A stretch of DNA of 61,778 nt, from the NCBI RefSeq assembly GCF_001644195.2, contig NZ_LWBL02000019.1:1-61778 (forward strand). Direction: 5' to 3'. How positions within the stretch are numbered: position 1 is the stretch's first letter; every line of letters starts with the position of its first letter. The notes beneath the pieces are model-generated. The model was given only the letters and a program-made list of their open reading frames with translations. It ran no database searches and was not told the DNA's origin. Shown here one piece after another: positions 17,383 through 25,469 of this stretch. The position numbers were made by a program, and so were the translations under genes. This DNA comes from Bacillus marinisedimentorum (GTDB taxonomy: Bacteria; Bacillota; Bacilli; Bacillales; Bacillaceae_O).

Positions 17383-18080
17383 GATTCGCCACCGAATCTG
17401 TAGCCGATCCCATACACAGTATGTATATATTCAGGTGCAGATGGATCCTTTTCCACCTTTTTGCGGAGATTGCTTACATGTGTATCAATGGACCGTTCAT
17501 AATTGACATAGGCTTCCCCCATTGCACTGTTCATGAGCTGCAGCCTGCTGTAGACCCGGCCAGGCTTCCTTGCAAGCGTCACTAGGATTTTATATTCAGT
17601 TGGTGTCAGCGTCAGTTTTTCGCCTCGCACAAACACTTCATATGAGGAGACATTAATTGTGATTGCGCCTCTTACAATCAGCTCATCCTGTCCGGCATCT
17701 TCCGTTTGCTCTTGCCCGCTTCTCCTCAGCACAGCCCGCATTCTGGCTGTCAGTTCCCGCAAGCTGAACGGCTTTGTCAAATAGTCATCAGCACCAAGTT
17801 CAAGACCTAAGAGCTTATCGATTTCTTCCGATTTGGCAGTAAGCATAATGACTGGAAGGCTTTTTTTGATGGCCCTGATTTCACGCAAGGTTTGAAGTCC
17901 ATCCATATCAGGCATCATCACATCAAGAAGCAAAAAGTCACACATATCCTGCTTGGCGAGTTCAACTGCTTCTATGCCATTCTCAGCCTCAATGACTTCA
18001 AATCCTTCATTCACTAAGTAAGATGAAATCATTTTGCGCATCTCATTTTCATCATCAACAATCGCTACTCGCAGCCCCAC
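17379..18080 (-). CDS. OmpR-family response regulator
   Basis: A 233-residue regulator with an N-terminal receiver domain (acidic pair DDE near residue 9, phospho-accepting Asp in LLLDVMMPD near 54, Lys in TKPFS near 104) and a C-terminal winged-helix DNA-binding domain (TPTEYKILVTLARKPGRVYSR; RSIDTHVSNLRKKVEKD). The GTG start follows AAGGGGGGGCTGGCC. First gene of a two-gene operon with the kinase. A small secreted protein gene lies just upstream on the same strand behind its own terminator and could be a target. Confidence 0.9.
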   Translation of the reverse strand: MGLRVAIVDDENEMRKMISSYLVNEGFEVIEAENGIEAVELAKQDMCDFLLLDVMMPDMDGLQTLREIRAIKKSLPVIMLTAKSEEIDKLLGLELGADDYLTKPFSLRELTARMRAVLRRSGQEQTEDAGQDELIVRGAITINVSSYEVFVRGEKLTLTPTEYKILVTLARKPGRVYSRLQLMNSAMGEAYVNYERSIDTHVSNLRKKVEKDPSAPEYIHTVYGIGYRFGGES

Positions 18081-18173
18081 GGCCAGCCCCCCCTTATCTT
18101 AACTTCAATTATAGCAAATCCATTTTGGCCGTCGCGCTTGAACAATTGACAGCTTTTTAATGAATTCCAGACA

Positions 18174-18207
18174 AATACAGCCCCGAAGGCTGTTTCCTTC
18201 GGGGCTC
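18174..18207 (-). terminator. Terminator of the secreted protein gene
   Basis: AGCCCCGAAGG-loop-CCTTCGGGGCT followed by GTATTTG on the minus strand, 10 bases after the stop. Confidence 0.8.
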
Positions 18208-18216
18208 TTAATCCGT

Positions 18217-18774
18217 TTAGGTTGTCGGGTTTGTAAGACATTGGCCGCTGCCGCGCTGGCCGCCATTATTATTCCATTTTCCGCCTCCGCGCATGCCTTT
18301 TCCATTCATTGGGCCTGTTTCAGTTCGTTCGATGCCGTTTTCCATGTTTTGTTCCATGTTTTGAAGCATGTACTCTTTTTGTTCTGCGGTTATTACTCCG
18401 TCTTCTACCATTTTATCAAGCTGCTCTTTCTTCACTTCCAACAATCCGGCCAATAGATTCTCGGCTGTAACACCTTTTTGTTCCGCAATTTCCGCGAGCG
18501 ATTGGCCGCTGAGACGCGCCTCCCGCAGTTCATCAGCTGTCATACCGAGGATATCAGCAGCCGCTTCTGAACTGGTTCCCGCAAAATAACTGCCCATTCC
18601 TTTTCCATTGCCATTTGGACCCTGGCGGTATAATTGGCCGTTTTGATTTTGAAGTTCAGCCGGTTCCCCGCTGTTAGCTGCAGCCAGGGGCTCTTCTTGC
18701 GGCCCTGCCATCGCACCAAGGCCAAATGAAGCTGCAAGTGTCCCCGCCGCCAGTACCATTTTCCATTTTTTCAT
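18217..18774 (-). CDS. Secreted protein with a short helical repeat-like core
   Basis: A 185-residue exported protein: signal peptide (MKKWKMVLAAGTLAASFGLGAMA), then a Gln/Asn/Gly-rich linker, a helical core at about residues 70-140 (ADILGMTADELREARLSGQSLAEIAEQKGV; LDKMVEDGVITAEQKEYML) and a Gly/Asn-rich tail. The core resembles DUF2680/YckD-type secreted Bacillus proteins, whose function is unknown. ATG chosen because AAAGGAGC lies 10 bases upstream; the in-frame TTG three codons earlier is too close to that site. It lies just upstream of a two-component system on the same strand. Confidence 0.7.
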   Translation of the reverse strand: MKKWKMVLAAGTLAASFGLGAMAGPQEEPLAAANSGEPAELQNQNGQLYRQGPNGNGKGMGSYFAGTSSEAAADILGMTADELREARLSGQSLAEIAEQKGVTAENLLAGLLEVKKEQLDKMVEDGVITAEQKEYMLQNMEQNMENGIERTETGPMNGKGMRGGGKWNNNGGQRGSGQCLTNPTT

Positions 18775-18901
18775 CGTTGTCAAGCTCCTTTCATATTAGA
18801 CAATCTCTTACTGCACCTTAATGGTACACCCTTCTTTTCCAGAACTTTTCGGGGAGTTGTCAAGATAATGTTAAGATTCACCTAAACCTGAATCAACTGA
18901 T

Positions 18902-19012
18902 AAAGAAAACCGGCCGACTTGCGAGCCTTAACCGAAGACAGGGATATAGCTGCCCTTCTCTATATTGTTAAAGCGGAAATACTTCCTTGCTGGCAATTTA
19001 TACGGTAAAAAA
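18902..19012. repeat. Dispersed repeat family C, copy 3
   Basis: Left part AAAGAAAACCGGCCGACTTGCGAG, core CTGCCCTTCTCTATATTGTTAAA and right part CTTCCTTGCTGGCAATTTATAC match the other copies; about 20 bases around the GGCCGCTGCG segment are missing. Confidence 0.75.
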
Positions 19013-19036
19013 GAAGAGAGCAAGTGCCCTCTTCTT
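19006..19036 (-). terminator. Terminator of the moeA/fdhE operon
   Basis: AAGAAGAGGGCA-CTTGCTCTCTTCTT hairpin followed by TTTTTTACC on the minus strand, close to the stop of the last operon gene. Confidence 0.8.
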
Positions 19037-19040
19037 TTGA

Positions 19041-20960
19041 TCAATCAATATAAACAGGCTCTTCATCGGCCACTTTGTAGCCGCCCAGCTTTTCGACTTC
19101 TGCTTTGAAATCTTCAGATCGAATGACACTTAACAACATCCGCCCTGCTTCGCTTTCCAAAAAATCAGCAGACATCAAGAGGTCATATGATTCATAAGCG
19201 ACCGGTACAAAACCGAGATTCATCGCTTTTGCTGCTGAATAGATGCCGAGACCAGCGGCATTTTCCTGCTGTTTCACCTCTGCCGCCACACTCAAATGAG
19301 AAAACATCTCCCGGTCATAGCCCTGTATTTGTTCAGGGGCAATTCCGGCTTTATTCAGCATATCATCAAATAAGATGCGCGTCCCTGCACCGCGCTGGCG
19401 GTTCACATAATGGATGCCCAGGTTCGAAATGTTTTCAATCGTGTTTATATCAAGCGGATTGCCTTTAGGCACAATCCATCCTTGTTCTCGTTTTAAAAAT
19501 GGCAAGATCACGGCTTTTTGACCTTTTAAATAACGTTCAACATACGGAAGGTTATACGTTCCGCTTTCTGGATGCAGCAGATGGATGCCTGCGACATGCG
19601 CTTCCTTTTTGCGGATGGCCATGATGCCCGCCATGCTTCCGACATGGGCTGAAATAATCTGCCGCTCTTCATCTTGTTTGCGTATTAAAGACGATAATAC
19701 ATCGATTGATAAATCATGGCTTCCTGTAAATAAAATGGATTTTTCAATTTCGGACACCGGTTTATACAACTCGATGTCCACCATTTCTCCCTGTTCGAGC
19801 CCGAGGCTGTTCGGCGGTACTACAAGCAGCCCGTCAGCGCGGACAAGCGACATGGTGACACCGGCAGCACGTGTCAGCGGATTCGCGGTAAACACACCGT
19901 CAACATAGCCAATATTCATTCGGACGAAATCCTCAGAACCCATATTTGAAACAACTCTCCGGCCCAGCTTCGCCTTAAGCGTTTCCCGTTTCGGTTCCGG
20001 TATGCCGAGATACTTACAAATAAGCGGCCTGACGAACCATTCCATAGCCAGATAGGCTGATACCGGATAACCAGGCAGTCCTACAACGATCGTTCCGTCA
20101 ATTTTACCGAGGACGACCGGTTTTCCCGGCCTTGTTGCCACACCATGGCTCATCACTTCACCAAGTTCTCCGATAATGTGCACTGTATAATCTTTTGAAC
20201 CTGCCGATGACCCGGCATTTATAATGACGATATCAGATGCTGAACAGGCAACTTTAAGGGCTTCGCGAATAAGTTCCGGCCTGTCTTCTACAATATTTTC
20301 AACGATAGGGCGGCCGCCCCATTCCTGCACATACCCAGCAAAAACGGCACTATTGAATTCGATGATATCGCCAGGCTCCATTTCCGGTTTGGGCTGGACC
20401 AATTCGTTCCCCGTAGGTATGATGGAGACATGCGGCTGTTTGACAACGGGCACTTCAAAAACACCGCCGGCCGTTAATGCTCCAAGATCAACCGGCCGTA
20501 AGCTGTGCCCTTGCGGGAGCAGCATTTCCCCGTTGACAAGATCTTCCCCGATCGGACGGATATGCTGCCAGGGCGTTGCCGGAACGATAATTTCAACTGT
20601 CTCTTCATCAAGGATCTGGACATCTTCTATCATAATGACAGCATCAAAATCACCCGGTATTACATTGCCTGTATCCACATATCGAAATTGCTCGTTCTTT
20701 TTAAGCAAGAGCGGGCGCTGTTCATGGGCGTCATATGTATCTTCCGCCCTGACCGCTATGCCGTCCATTGCTGATGCATGGTAGTGTGGCATGGACAGCC
20801 TGGCGTATATAGGTTCGGCGGTTACACGGCCGAGGGCTTCCCTTGCAGGGATGTGTTCAATCTGCCGGTCGAACATGAACGCATTAAGCAGTTCATCCCT
20901 TGCCTGGGCGCGCGGTTTGTCTTCAAGATATATTTTTCGCTTATAATGCTTTGAGTTCAC
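19041..20960 (-). CDS. MoeA fused to a periplasmic-binding-protein-like domain
   Basis: A 639-residue fusion. Residues 1-~405 are a MoeA domain, the enzyme that inserts molybdenum into adenylylated molybdopterin (SAMDGIAVRAEDTY, NAGSSAGSKDYT, VGLPGYPVSAYLAMEW). Residues ~415-639 are a PBP-like domain (PF12727 type: VGSMAGIMAIRKKEAHVAGIHLL, VNRQRGAGTRILFDDML, AAGLGIYSAAKAMNLGF), related to molybdate/tungstate-binding proteins. It follows a stand-alone moeA. I place the start at the GTG giving MNSKHYKRK, preceded by GGGGGGTAGTG; an ATG at 20975 overlapping the moeA stop (TAATG) is possible. The binding domain may recognise an oxyanion or a cofactor form; that is inference. Confidence 0.85.
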   Translation of the reverse strand: MNSKHYKRKIYLEDKPRAQARDELLNAFMFDRQIEHIPAREALGRVTAEPIYARLSMPHYHASAMDGIAVRAEDTYDAHEQRPLLLKKNEQFRYVDTGNVIPGDFDAVIMIEDVQILDEETVEIIVPATPWQHIRPIGEDLVNGEMLLPQGHSLRPVDLGALTAGGVFEVPVVKQPHVSIIPTGNELVQPKPEMEPGDIIEFNSAVFAGYVQEWGGRPIVENIVEDRPELIREALKVACSASDIVIINAGSSAGSKDYTVHIIGELGEVMSHGVATRPGKPVVLGKIDGTIVVGLPGYPVSAYLAMEWFVRPLICKYLGIPEPKRETLKAKLGRRVVSNMGSEDFVRMNIGYVDGVFTANPLTRAAGVTMSLVRADGLLVVPPNSLGLEQGEMVDIELYKPVSEIEKSILFTGSHDLSIDVLSSLIRKQDEERQIISAHVGSMAGIMAIRKKEAHVAGIHLLHPESGTYNLPYVERYLKGQKAVILPFLKREQGWIVPKGNPLDINTIENISNLGIHYVNRQRGAGTRILFDDMLNKAGIAPEQIQGYDREMFSHLSVAAEVKQQENAAGLGIYSAAKAMNLGFVPVAYESYDLLMSADFLESEAGRMLLSVIRSEDFKAEVEKLGGYKVADEEPVYID

Positions 20961-20974
20961 ACCACTACCCCCCA

Positions 20975-22207
20975 TTAATCAAAAACGATGACCGGAACAA
21001 GTTCCCCTTGCTGGACACCTTCTTTTTCAGATCCGATTTCCACAACACCATCACTTTTGACAAGCGTAGATATTAGTCCTGATTTGCCTATTATCGGTTC
21101 GGCTTGCCATTCGTTGCCGGTTTTGGCCAGTTTTACCCGTACGTAGTCGGCACGGCCCGGCGAAGATGGGATGTTTTTAGTCATTCGGGCGAGGACTCTG
21201 TCAGGGCGCTCCCCAGGATTTCCACCACTGAGCTGTTCCATAACTTTTTTCCCGAAAAGATGGAAGATGATCATTGCAGAAGCAGGATGGCCCGGCAGGC
21301 CGATCACAGGCTTTCCTCCTGCTTGTGCCAGAATAGTTGGTTTACCCGGTTTGATGGAAACACCGTGGACATATACACCCGGTTCGCCAAGCGATGAAAT
21401 GACCTCTGTCGTGTAATCCTTTGCCCCGACTGAACTGCCGCCGGATAAAACCAGGCAATCGGCTTCATCAAACAATTCCTTTGCCCGCAACCGGAACGTT
21501 TCGTAATCATCGGTTACGATCCCTCCATAAACGGCATCATACCCCCACTCGTCCACAAGGCTTGTTACGGTAATATGGTTGATGTCCCTTATCTGGGCTG
21601 ATGACAGCTCCTTTGTGGAGTAAGGGACGATTTCATCGCCGGAAGACAAGTAGGCAACTTTCACTTTCCTGTATACTTCCACTTCTGTTACACCAAGGGA
21701 AGCGAGCGCACCAAGTTCCTGGGGCCGCAGTTTTGTCCCCATTTCGAGAACGGGTTCGCCTTCTTTGACATCTTCACCGGCGGAAATCACATTTTCACCC
21801 GGGGCGACCTGCCGGAATGTATTCAGCAGGCCGTCCATTTCCTCACAGTGCTCGATCATGATGACACTGTCGCTTCCCGGGGGCAGCATACCTCCTGTCG
21901 GCACTGATATAGCTTCGCCCTGATTCAGCTGCTGTACGGCCTCTTCTCCCATTTCTACACGTCCGGCGACATCAAGGAAACCGGGCATGGACTCACTTGA
22001 TCCATATGTGTCCCTTGCGATGACGGCATACCCGTCTACTGTTGACCGTGCAAACCCCGGCACATTTTCAGCGGCGGCTACGTTTGCTGCCAGAATTCTG
22101 CCCCGGGCTGCTTCAAGAGGGATTATTTCCGTCTCCTGGAGCGGCTGGACATACTGCCGGATCAGTTCAAACGTTTCTTCGACCGTCTTCACGTTAAAAA
22201 ATTGCAT
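20975..22207 (-). CDS. moeA: Molybdopterin molybdenumtransferase MoeA
   Basis: A 410-residue MoeA of normal length. Family signatures: ARSTVDGYAVIARDTYG near residue 52, PGENVISAGEDVKEGE near 140, SGGSSVGAKDYT near 255 (the MPT-binding MoaB/Mog-like fold), and GLPGHPASAMIIFHLF near 305. It inserts Mo into MPT-AMP. Part of the minus-strand operon fdhE-mobA-moeA-moeA/PBP, 20 bases below mobA; it joins cofactor synthesis to the formate dehydrogenase genes just upstream. Confidence 0.92.
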   Translation of the reverse strand: MQFFNVKTVEETFELIRQYVQPLQETEIIPLEAARGRILAANVAAAENVPGFARSTVDGYAVIARDTYGSSESMPGFLDVAGRVEMGEEAVQQLNQGEAISVPTGGMLPPGSDSVIMIEHCEEMDGLLNTFRQVAPGENVISAGEDVKEGEPVLEMGTKLRPQELGALASLGVTEVEVYRKVKVAYLSSGDEIVPYSTKELSSAQIRDINHITVTSLVDEWGYDAVYGGIVTDDYETFRLRAKELFDEADCLVLSGGSSVGAKDYTTEVISSLGEPGVYVHGVSIKPGKPTILAQAGGKPVIGLPGHPASAMIIFHLFGKKVMEQLSGGNPGERPDRVLARMTKNIPSSPGRADYVRVKLAKTGNEWQAEPIIGKSGLISTLVKSDGVVEIGSEKEGVQQGELVPVIVFD

Positions 22208-22227
22208 GTGTTACTTCCTCCCTATGT

Positions 22228-22857
22228 TCACAAAGGGCGCTGGTCCGCTTTTTTCTTTGCTGTTTCATATTCACCGGGCCGGTTCATGTTAAAAAACAAA
22301 TCATCAACGGAAACGTCCGTTTCCGCCTCAATTGCCTTTTCATCGATATAAAGGACGTTAAGGCCACCGAGCAGATCCGTCACCCGCCTGTTCCCCTTTT
22401 TCAGGCACTCCCCGGCTTTTTCATAAACATGTTTATGATAGACAGCAAAAAGCGGGTGAAGCTTTCCCTTTATGTTTGGAACTACCGCTTCGAAATCGCG
22501 GCCTCTTTCTACAAACAGCGCAGCCAGATCTGAAGAGGCAAACGGCATATCACAGGCCATCACCAGATTCAAATCGTAACTTGACGCCTTCAAACCGGCA
22601 TGTATTCCTGCCAGCGGACCTTCTCCTGGAAAACGATCGGTGATGACGGGAACATTCAAAAACTTGTATGTGCCGGGATCATTGGCAACCACAATAACTT
22701 CATCAAAGACTGTAAGCATCCTCTCGGATAGTATTTCAATCGTCGTCCTGTCACCGATCGGGAGCAGCGCTTTGTTTGTCCCCATCCGGCTCGATTTTCC
22801 GCCGGCGAGGATAATTGCCCCTGCTTTCAAACCTTTCACCCCGTTTGCAGACTGCAC
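22228..22857 (-). CDS. mobA: Molybdenum cofactor guanylyltransferase MobA
   Basis: A 209-residue nucleotidyltransferase that joins GMP to molybdopterin, making the MGD cofactor that DMSO-reductase family enzymes such as FdnG and NarG need. The GTP-binding LAGGKSSRMGTNKALL motif starts near residue 18, VITDRFPGEGPLAGIHAGL near 71 and the catalytic-site CDMPF near 102. A GTG start is used; GGAGACTGCCCAA lies upstream. Sits between fdhE (28 bases upstream) and moeA. Confidence 0.9.
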   Translation of the reverse strand: MQSANGVKGLKAGAIILAGGKSSRMGTNKALLPIGDRTTIEILSERMLTVFDEVIVVANDPGTYKFLNVPVITDRFPGEGPLAGIHAGLKASSYDLNLVMACDMPFASSDLAALFVERGRDFEAVVPNIKGKLHPLFAVYHKHVYEKAGECLKKGNRRVTDLLGGLNVLYIDEKAIEAETDVSVDDLFFNMNRPGEYETAKKKADQRPL

Positions 22858-22885
22858 TTGGGCAGTCTCCTATATTCGTTCGACA

Positions 22886-23698
22886 TTAAGAGACTGTTTC
22901 CTCCCCTGAAGGACCAGTTCCGTAACCTTTATCTTGGGCAACGAAATCCAGGTGTATCGTCTGGATATCGAGTAAAGAGGGCGCTGGCTTCTTTAGCAGC
23001 TGGCGGCTGTCAATGATTTTCATATATCCGTTGCATTCTTTACAGACCTGGATTTTGTTTACAGAGTCCCCTTCGATTTGCAAATACTGAAGAGTGTCAT
23101 GATCATCATTGCCGCAATGTGTGCAAGATAGCCGTTTTTCCTGCCAGCTTGCGTGGCAGCGCGGACAGTCAGCAACTTTTTTGCCTTCACCTTCAAGGTG
23201 TGAAAGCCGGACCGGTTCGCCGCATACCGGACAGCCGCTCTCATTTTCGGCTTTATCCAAATAAGGGGCTGCTTCATCTGCAAGCAGACGTAAATACGGC
23301 CGGACAGCCTGTTCCGCAAGATAATGCGGCACCCATTCCGGCAAGCTATGCTCTTCTGCAAACCCGGCAAAATAATAATTGTTAAATGACAATGCTTCGC
23401 TGAACCATCTTTCGGCAATGTCCTTATCAAGCAATTGCGACGCTTTCTCGGAAAGCCCCTCGACTTCAGCATTTTCCTGTTCCAGCCTTGAAGCAAGGTC
23501 AATGATCCACTTGATATATGTTTCAGGATCAAACTTGATGCTTGCAGACAGTACTGCCGGCGCTTTGGTTTCCAGAAACGCTTCATTATTAAGGACGACG
23601 GCCTCTTTCTCCAGTTCATTTTTCCAGCTGTCCTGGAACGAGAGAATTTCTTTTTGCAGGGCAATATAGGACTCTGAGACAACAGAATGTTTTTTCAT
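22886..23698 (-). CDS. fdhE: Formate dehydrogenase accessory protein FdhE
   Basis: A 270-residue FdhE homologue, needed for assembly of respiratory formate dehydrogenases; it interacts with the Fe-S subunits. The C-terminal half carries four CxxC pairs (SGCPVCGE, ADCPRCHA, LSCTHCGN, QVCKECNG) that form two rubredoxin-like zinc or iron ribbons. ATG chosen after TGGGGGTACAATC; in-frame codons further upstream are unsupported. First gene of the fdhE-mobA-moeA-moeA/PBP operon, separated from fdnGHI by a terminator, so it probably has its own promoter. Confidence 0.9.
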   Translation of the reverse strand: MKKHSVVSESYIALQKEILSFQDSWKNELEKEAVVLNNEAFLETKAPAVLSASIKFDPETYIKWIIDLASRLEQENAEVEGLSEKASQLLDKDIAERWFSEALSFNNYYFAGFAEEHSLPEWVPHYLAEQAVRPYLRLLADEAAPYLDKAENESGCPVCGEPVRLSHLEGEGKKVADCPRCHASWQEKRLSCTHCGNDDHDTLQYLQIEGDSVNKIQVCKECNGYMKIIDSRQLLKKPAPSLLDIQTIHLDFVAQDKGYGTGPSGEETVS

Positions 23699-23760
23699 GA
23701 TTGTACCCCCATTTATAAGTAGTTTCCGATTGATTTTCACAACCGGGAAATTATTTTCAA

Positions 23761-23793
23761 AAGAAAGGGCTGCCCGGCACCGAGCAGCCCTTA
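23761..23793 (-). terminator. Terminator of the fdhD-fdnGHI operon
   Basis: AAGGGCTGC-loop-GCAGCCCTT followed by TCTTTT on the minus strand, between fdnI and fdhE. Confidence 0.8.
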
Positions 23794-23950
23794 TAGGATA
23801 ATGGTTTGTGCCCGTATCTGTGTACGGTGTCATATGTTAGGAACAAATTGTTATTCGATTGATCGATCCCTATATGCTGTAGCATAATTCCGGGAACGGA
23901 ATCGTTATTGCTTGATTTAAAAGTGGTATTCTTCTTAAGGCTGCAGTTGT

Positions 23951-24649
23951 TTATGCACCTTTTTTCCCTTTTTTATCAGGTTTAACCTTTCCTTCTTTCA
24001 CAAGCTCATCGTACCATTTTCCATGGTGATCCTTGGCGTATTCCACATCAACATCACCTTTGATCACACCGCGCATGGACGCCCTTGAGCCGGGATGGCC
24101 GACACTGAGGTAAACATGTCCGACAACTACGGCAATGGCAAGGCCGAATCCTACATTGTGGAGGAAGTAACCCCATTGTACAAGTGCCTGCGGGAATACG
24201 TCCGGAAACCACATTGTGAAACCTGAAAAGATGATGATGACCGCTGTAATAATTTGCAGCCAGGAGTTCACTTTTTCTCCGGCATTGAAAAAGCCCTGCT
24301 TCGGCACTTTGCCTTTCTTACCGAAAAATTCTTTCACGAATGGACCGAAGAATTTAATATCTTCTTTCCGCCACGTTATGATTTCCTTGATCCACCGGAA
24401 AAATCCTTTTGGATCAAACACGAGCCAGATGAATGTCGGCAGCAAGAAGATGACTGCAAAGACACGGTGCAAAAGACGCGCATTTTCTGGCCCTCCAAAT
24501 ACCGGATAAAGCCAATCAAAAAATTCCGTATACATCGGCAGCGCTGTGAGATACAGTGCAAAAAACGCGACTGCATTGACCCAGTGGGCCCAGATAAAGG
24601 CTTTCGAAAAACGTTTGACTGTTTTGACAGGCGTTTGCGTTTTACTCAT
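23951..24649 (-). CDS. fdnI: Formate dehydrogenase cytochrome b subunit (gamma)
   Basis: A 232-residue membrane subunit, the di-heme cytochrome b556 of FdnI type that passes electrons from the beta subunit to menaquinone. Four hydrophobic segments are visible, with heme-ligand candidates His22 (AFIWAHWVNAV), His in LLHRVFAV, and two His in FLHNVGFGL and VVVGHVYLS. The tail is very Lys-rich. ATG preceded by ATGGAGGTGAAGGCA; the start overlaps the end of the beta gene by 8 bases. Last gene of the fdhD-fdnG-fdnH-fdnI operon. Confidence 0.9.
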   Translation of the reverse strand: MSKTQTPVKTVKRFSKAFIWAHWVNAVAFFALYLTALPMYTEFFDWLYPVFGGPENARLLHRVFAVIFLLPTFIWLVFDPKGFFRWIKEIITWRKEDIKFFGPFVKEFFGKKGKVPKQGFFNAGEKVNSWLQIITAVIIIFSGFTMWFPDVFPQALVQWGYFLHNVGFGLAIAVVVGHVYLSVGHPGSRASMRGVIKGDVDVEYAKDHHGKWYDELVKEGKVKPDKKGKKGA

Positions 24650-25469
24650 TGCCTTCACCTCCATCACTGGAATGATCTTCTTTATCTTTATTGAACAAGT
24701 GGTTAGAAATGTAACCGCCGATGACTGCCATTGTTGTGGCACCGAGCATCGCTTTGCCAAGAGGCTGTGCATAGTCTTTCCAGAGTACAGCTGATGTCGG
24801 TACTTTCGGATTTTCCGGCAGGTCGTAAACAGACGGCTTATCAGCCAGAACGTACACAGTGTGAGTGCCGCCTACACCAGATGGATTGTAAAGGGTGGCA
24901 TTCGGGAAGCGGTCCTTCACTTCTTTCACGCGCTTTTCCGCTTTTGATACCATTTCCTCACGATCGCCGAACTCGATGGCGCCGGTATGGCAAACCGTCG
25001 CACAGGCAGGTGCCATCCCTTCGTCAAGGCGGTCGGTGCAAAGTGTGCATTTCTGTGCTTTCCGGTACTCTTTTCCGTTGTCGTCTTTATAATCTGCCAG
25101 AGAAATGACGCCAAACGGGCAGTTTTGTTCACAGTATCCGCAGCCGACACACGTATCAGCATCTATGACAACAGACCCGTGATCTGTATAACTGATTGCA
25201 GCTTCCGGGCAAACCTTCTGGCATGCCGCATCGGTACAGTGCAAGCAGGCTGAGTGGCGGAACAGCCACTCCATGTTGCCTTTGCTGTTTTCGTGCTCTG
25301 TGAATGTCAGGTTATTCCACGTATGCGCAGTAACGCTTTTGTGGGACTGATAGCTGCCTCCGAAATCCTGCGGCTCAGCCGGCAGGTCATTCCAGTTTTT
25401 ACATGCCACCATACAGGCGCGGCAGCCGTCACATTTGGTGACATCGACCAATTTTGTATACTGTCCCAT
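24642..25469 (-). CDS. fdnH: Formate dehydrogenase iron-sulfur subunit (beta)
   Basis: A 275-residue subunit with four [4Fe-4S] binding groups: CDGCRACMVAC (from residue 14), CLHCTDAACQKVC (~76), CVGCGYCEQNC (~107) and CTLCTDR..CATVC (~140-160). A hydrophobic segment near the C terminus (AMLGATTMAVIGGYIS, ~245) would anchor it to the outer face of the membrane, as in E. coli FdnH. It carries electrons from the alpha subunit to the cytochrome. Its ATG overlaps the alpha-subunit stop by one base (TAATG). Confidence 0.92.
   Translation of the reverse strand: MGQYTKLVDVTKCDGCRACMVACKNWNDLPAEPQDFGGSYQSHKSVTAHTWNNLTFTEHENSKGNMEWLFRHSACLHCTDAACQKVCPEAAISYTDHGSVVIDADTCVGCGYCEQNCPFGVISLADYKDDNGKEYRKAQKCTLCTDRLDEGMAPACATVCHTGAIEFGDREEMVSKAEKRVKEVKDRFPNATLYNPSGVGGTHTVYVLADKPSVYDLPENPKVPTSAVLWKDYAQPLGKAMLGATTMAVIGGYISNHLFNKDKEDHSSDGGEGNE

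Noticed and set aside
20224-20784. 186-codon ORF opposite the MoeA-PBP gene
   Set aside because: Shadow frame with Ser/Thr-rich composition and no family resemblance.
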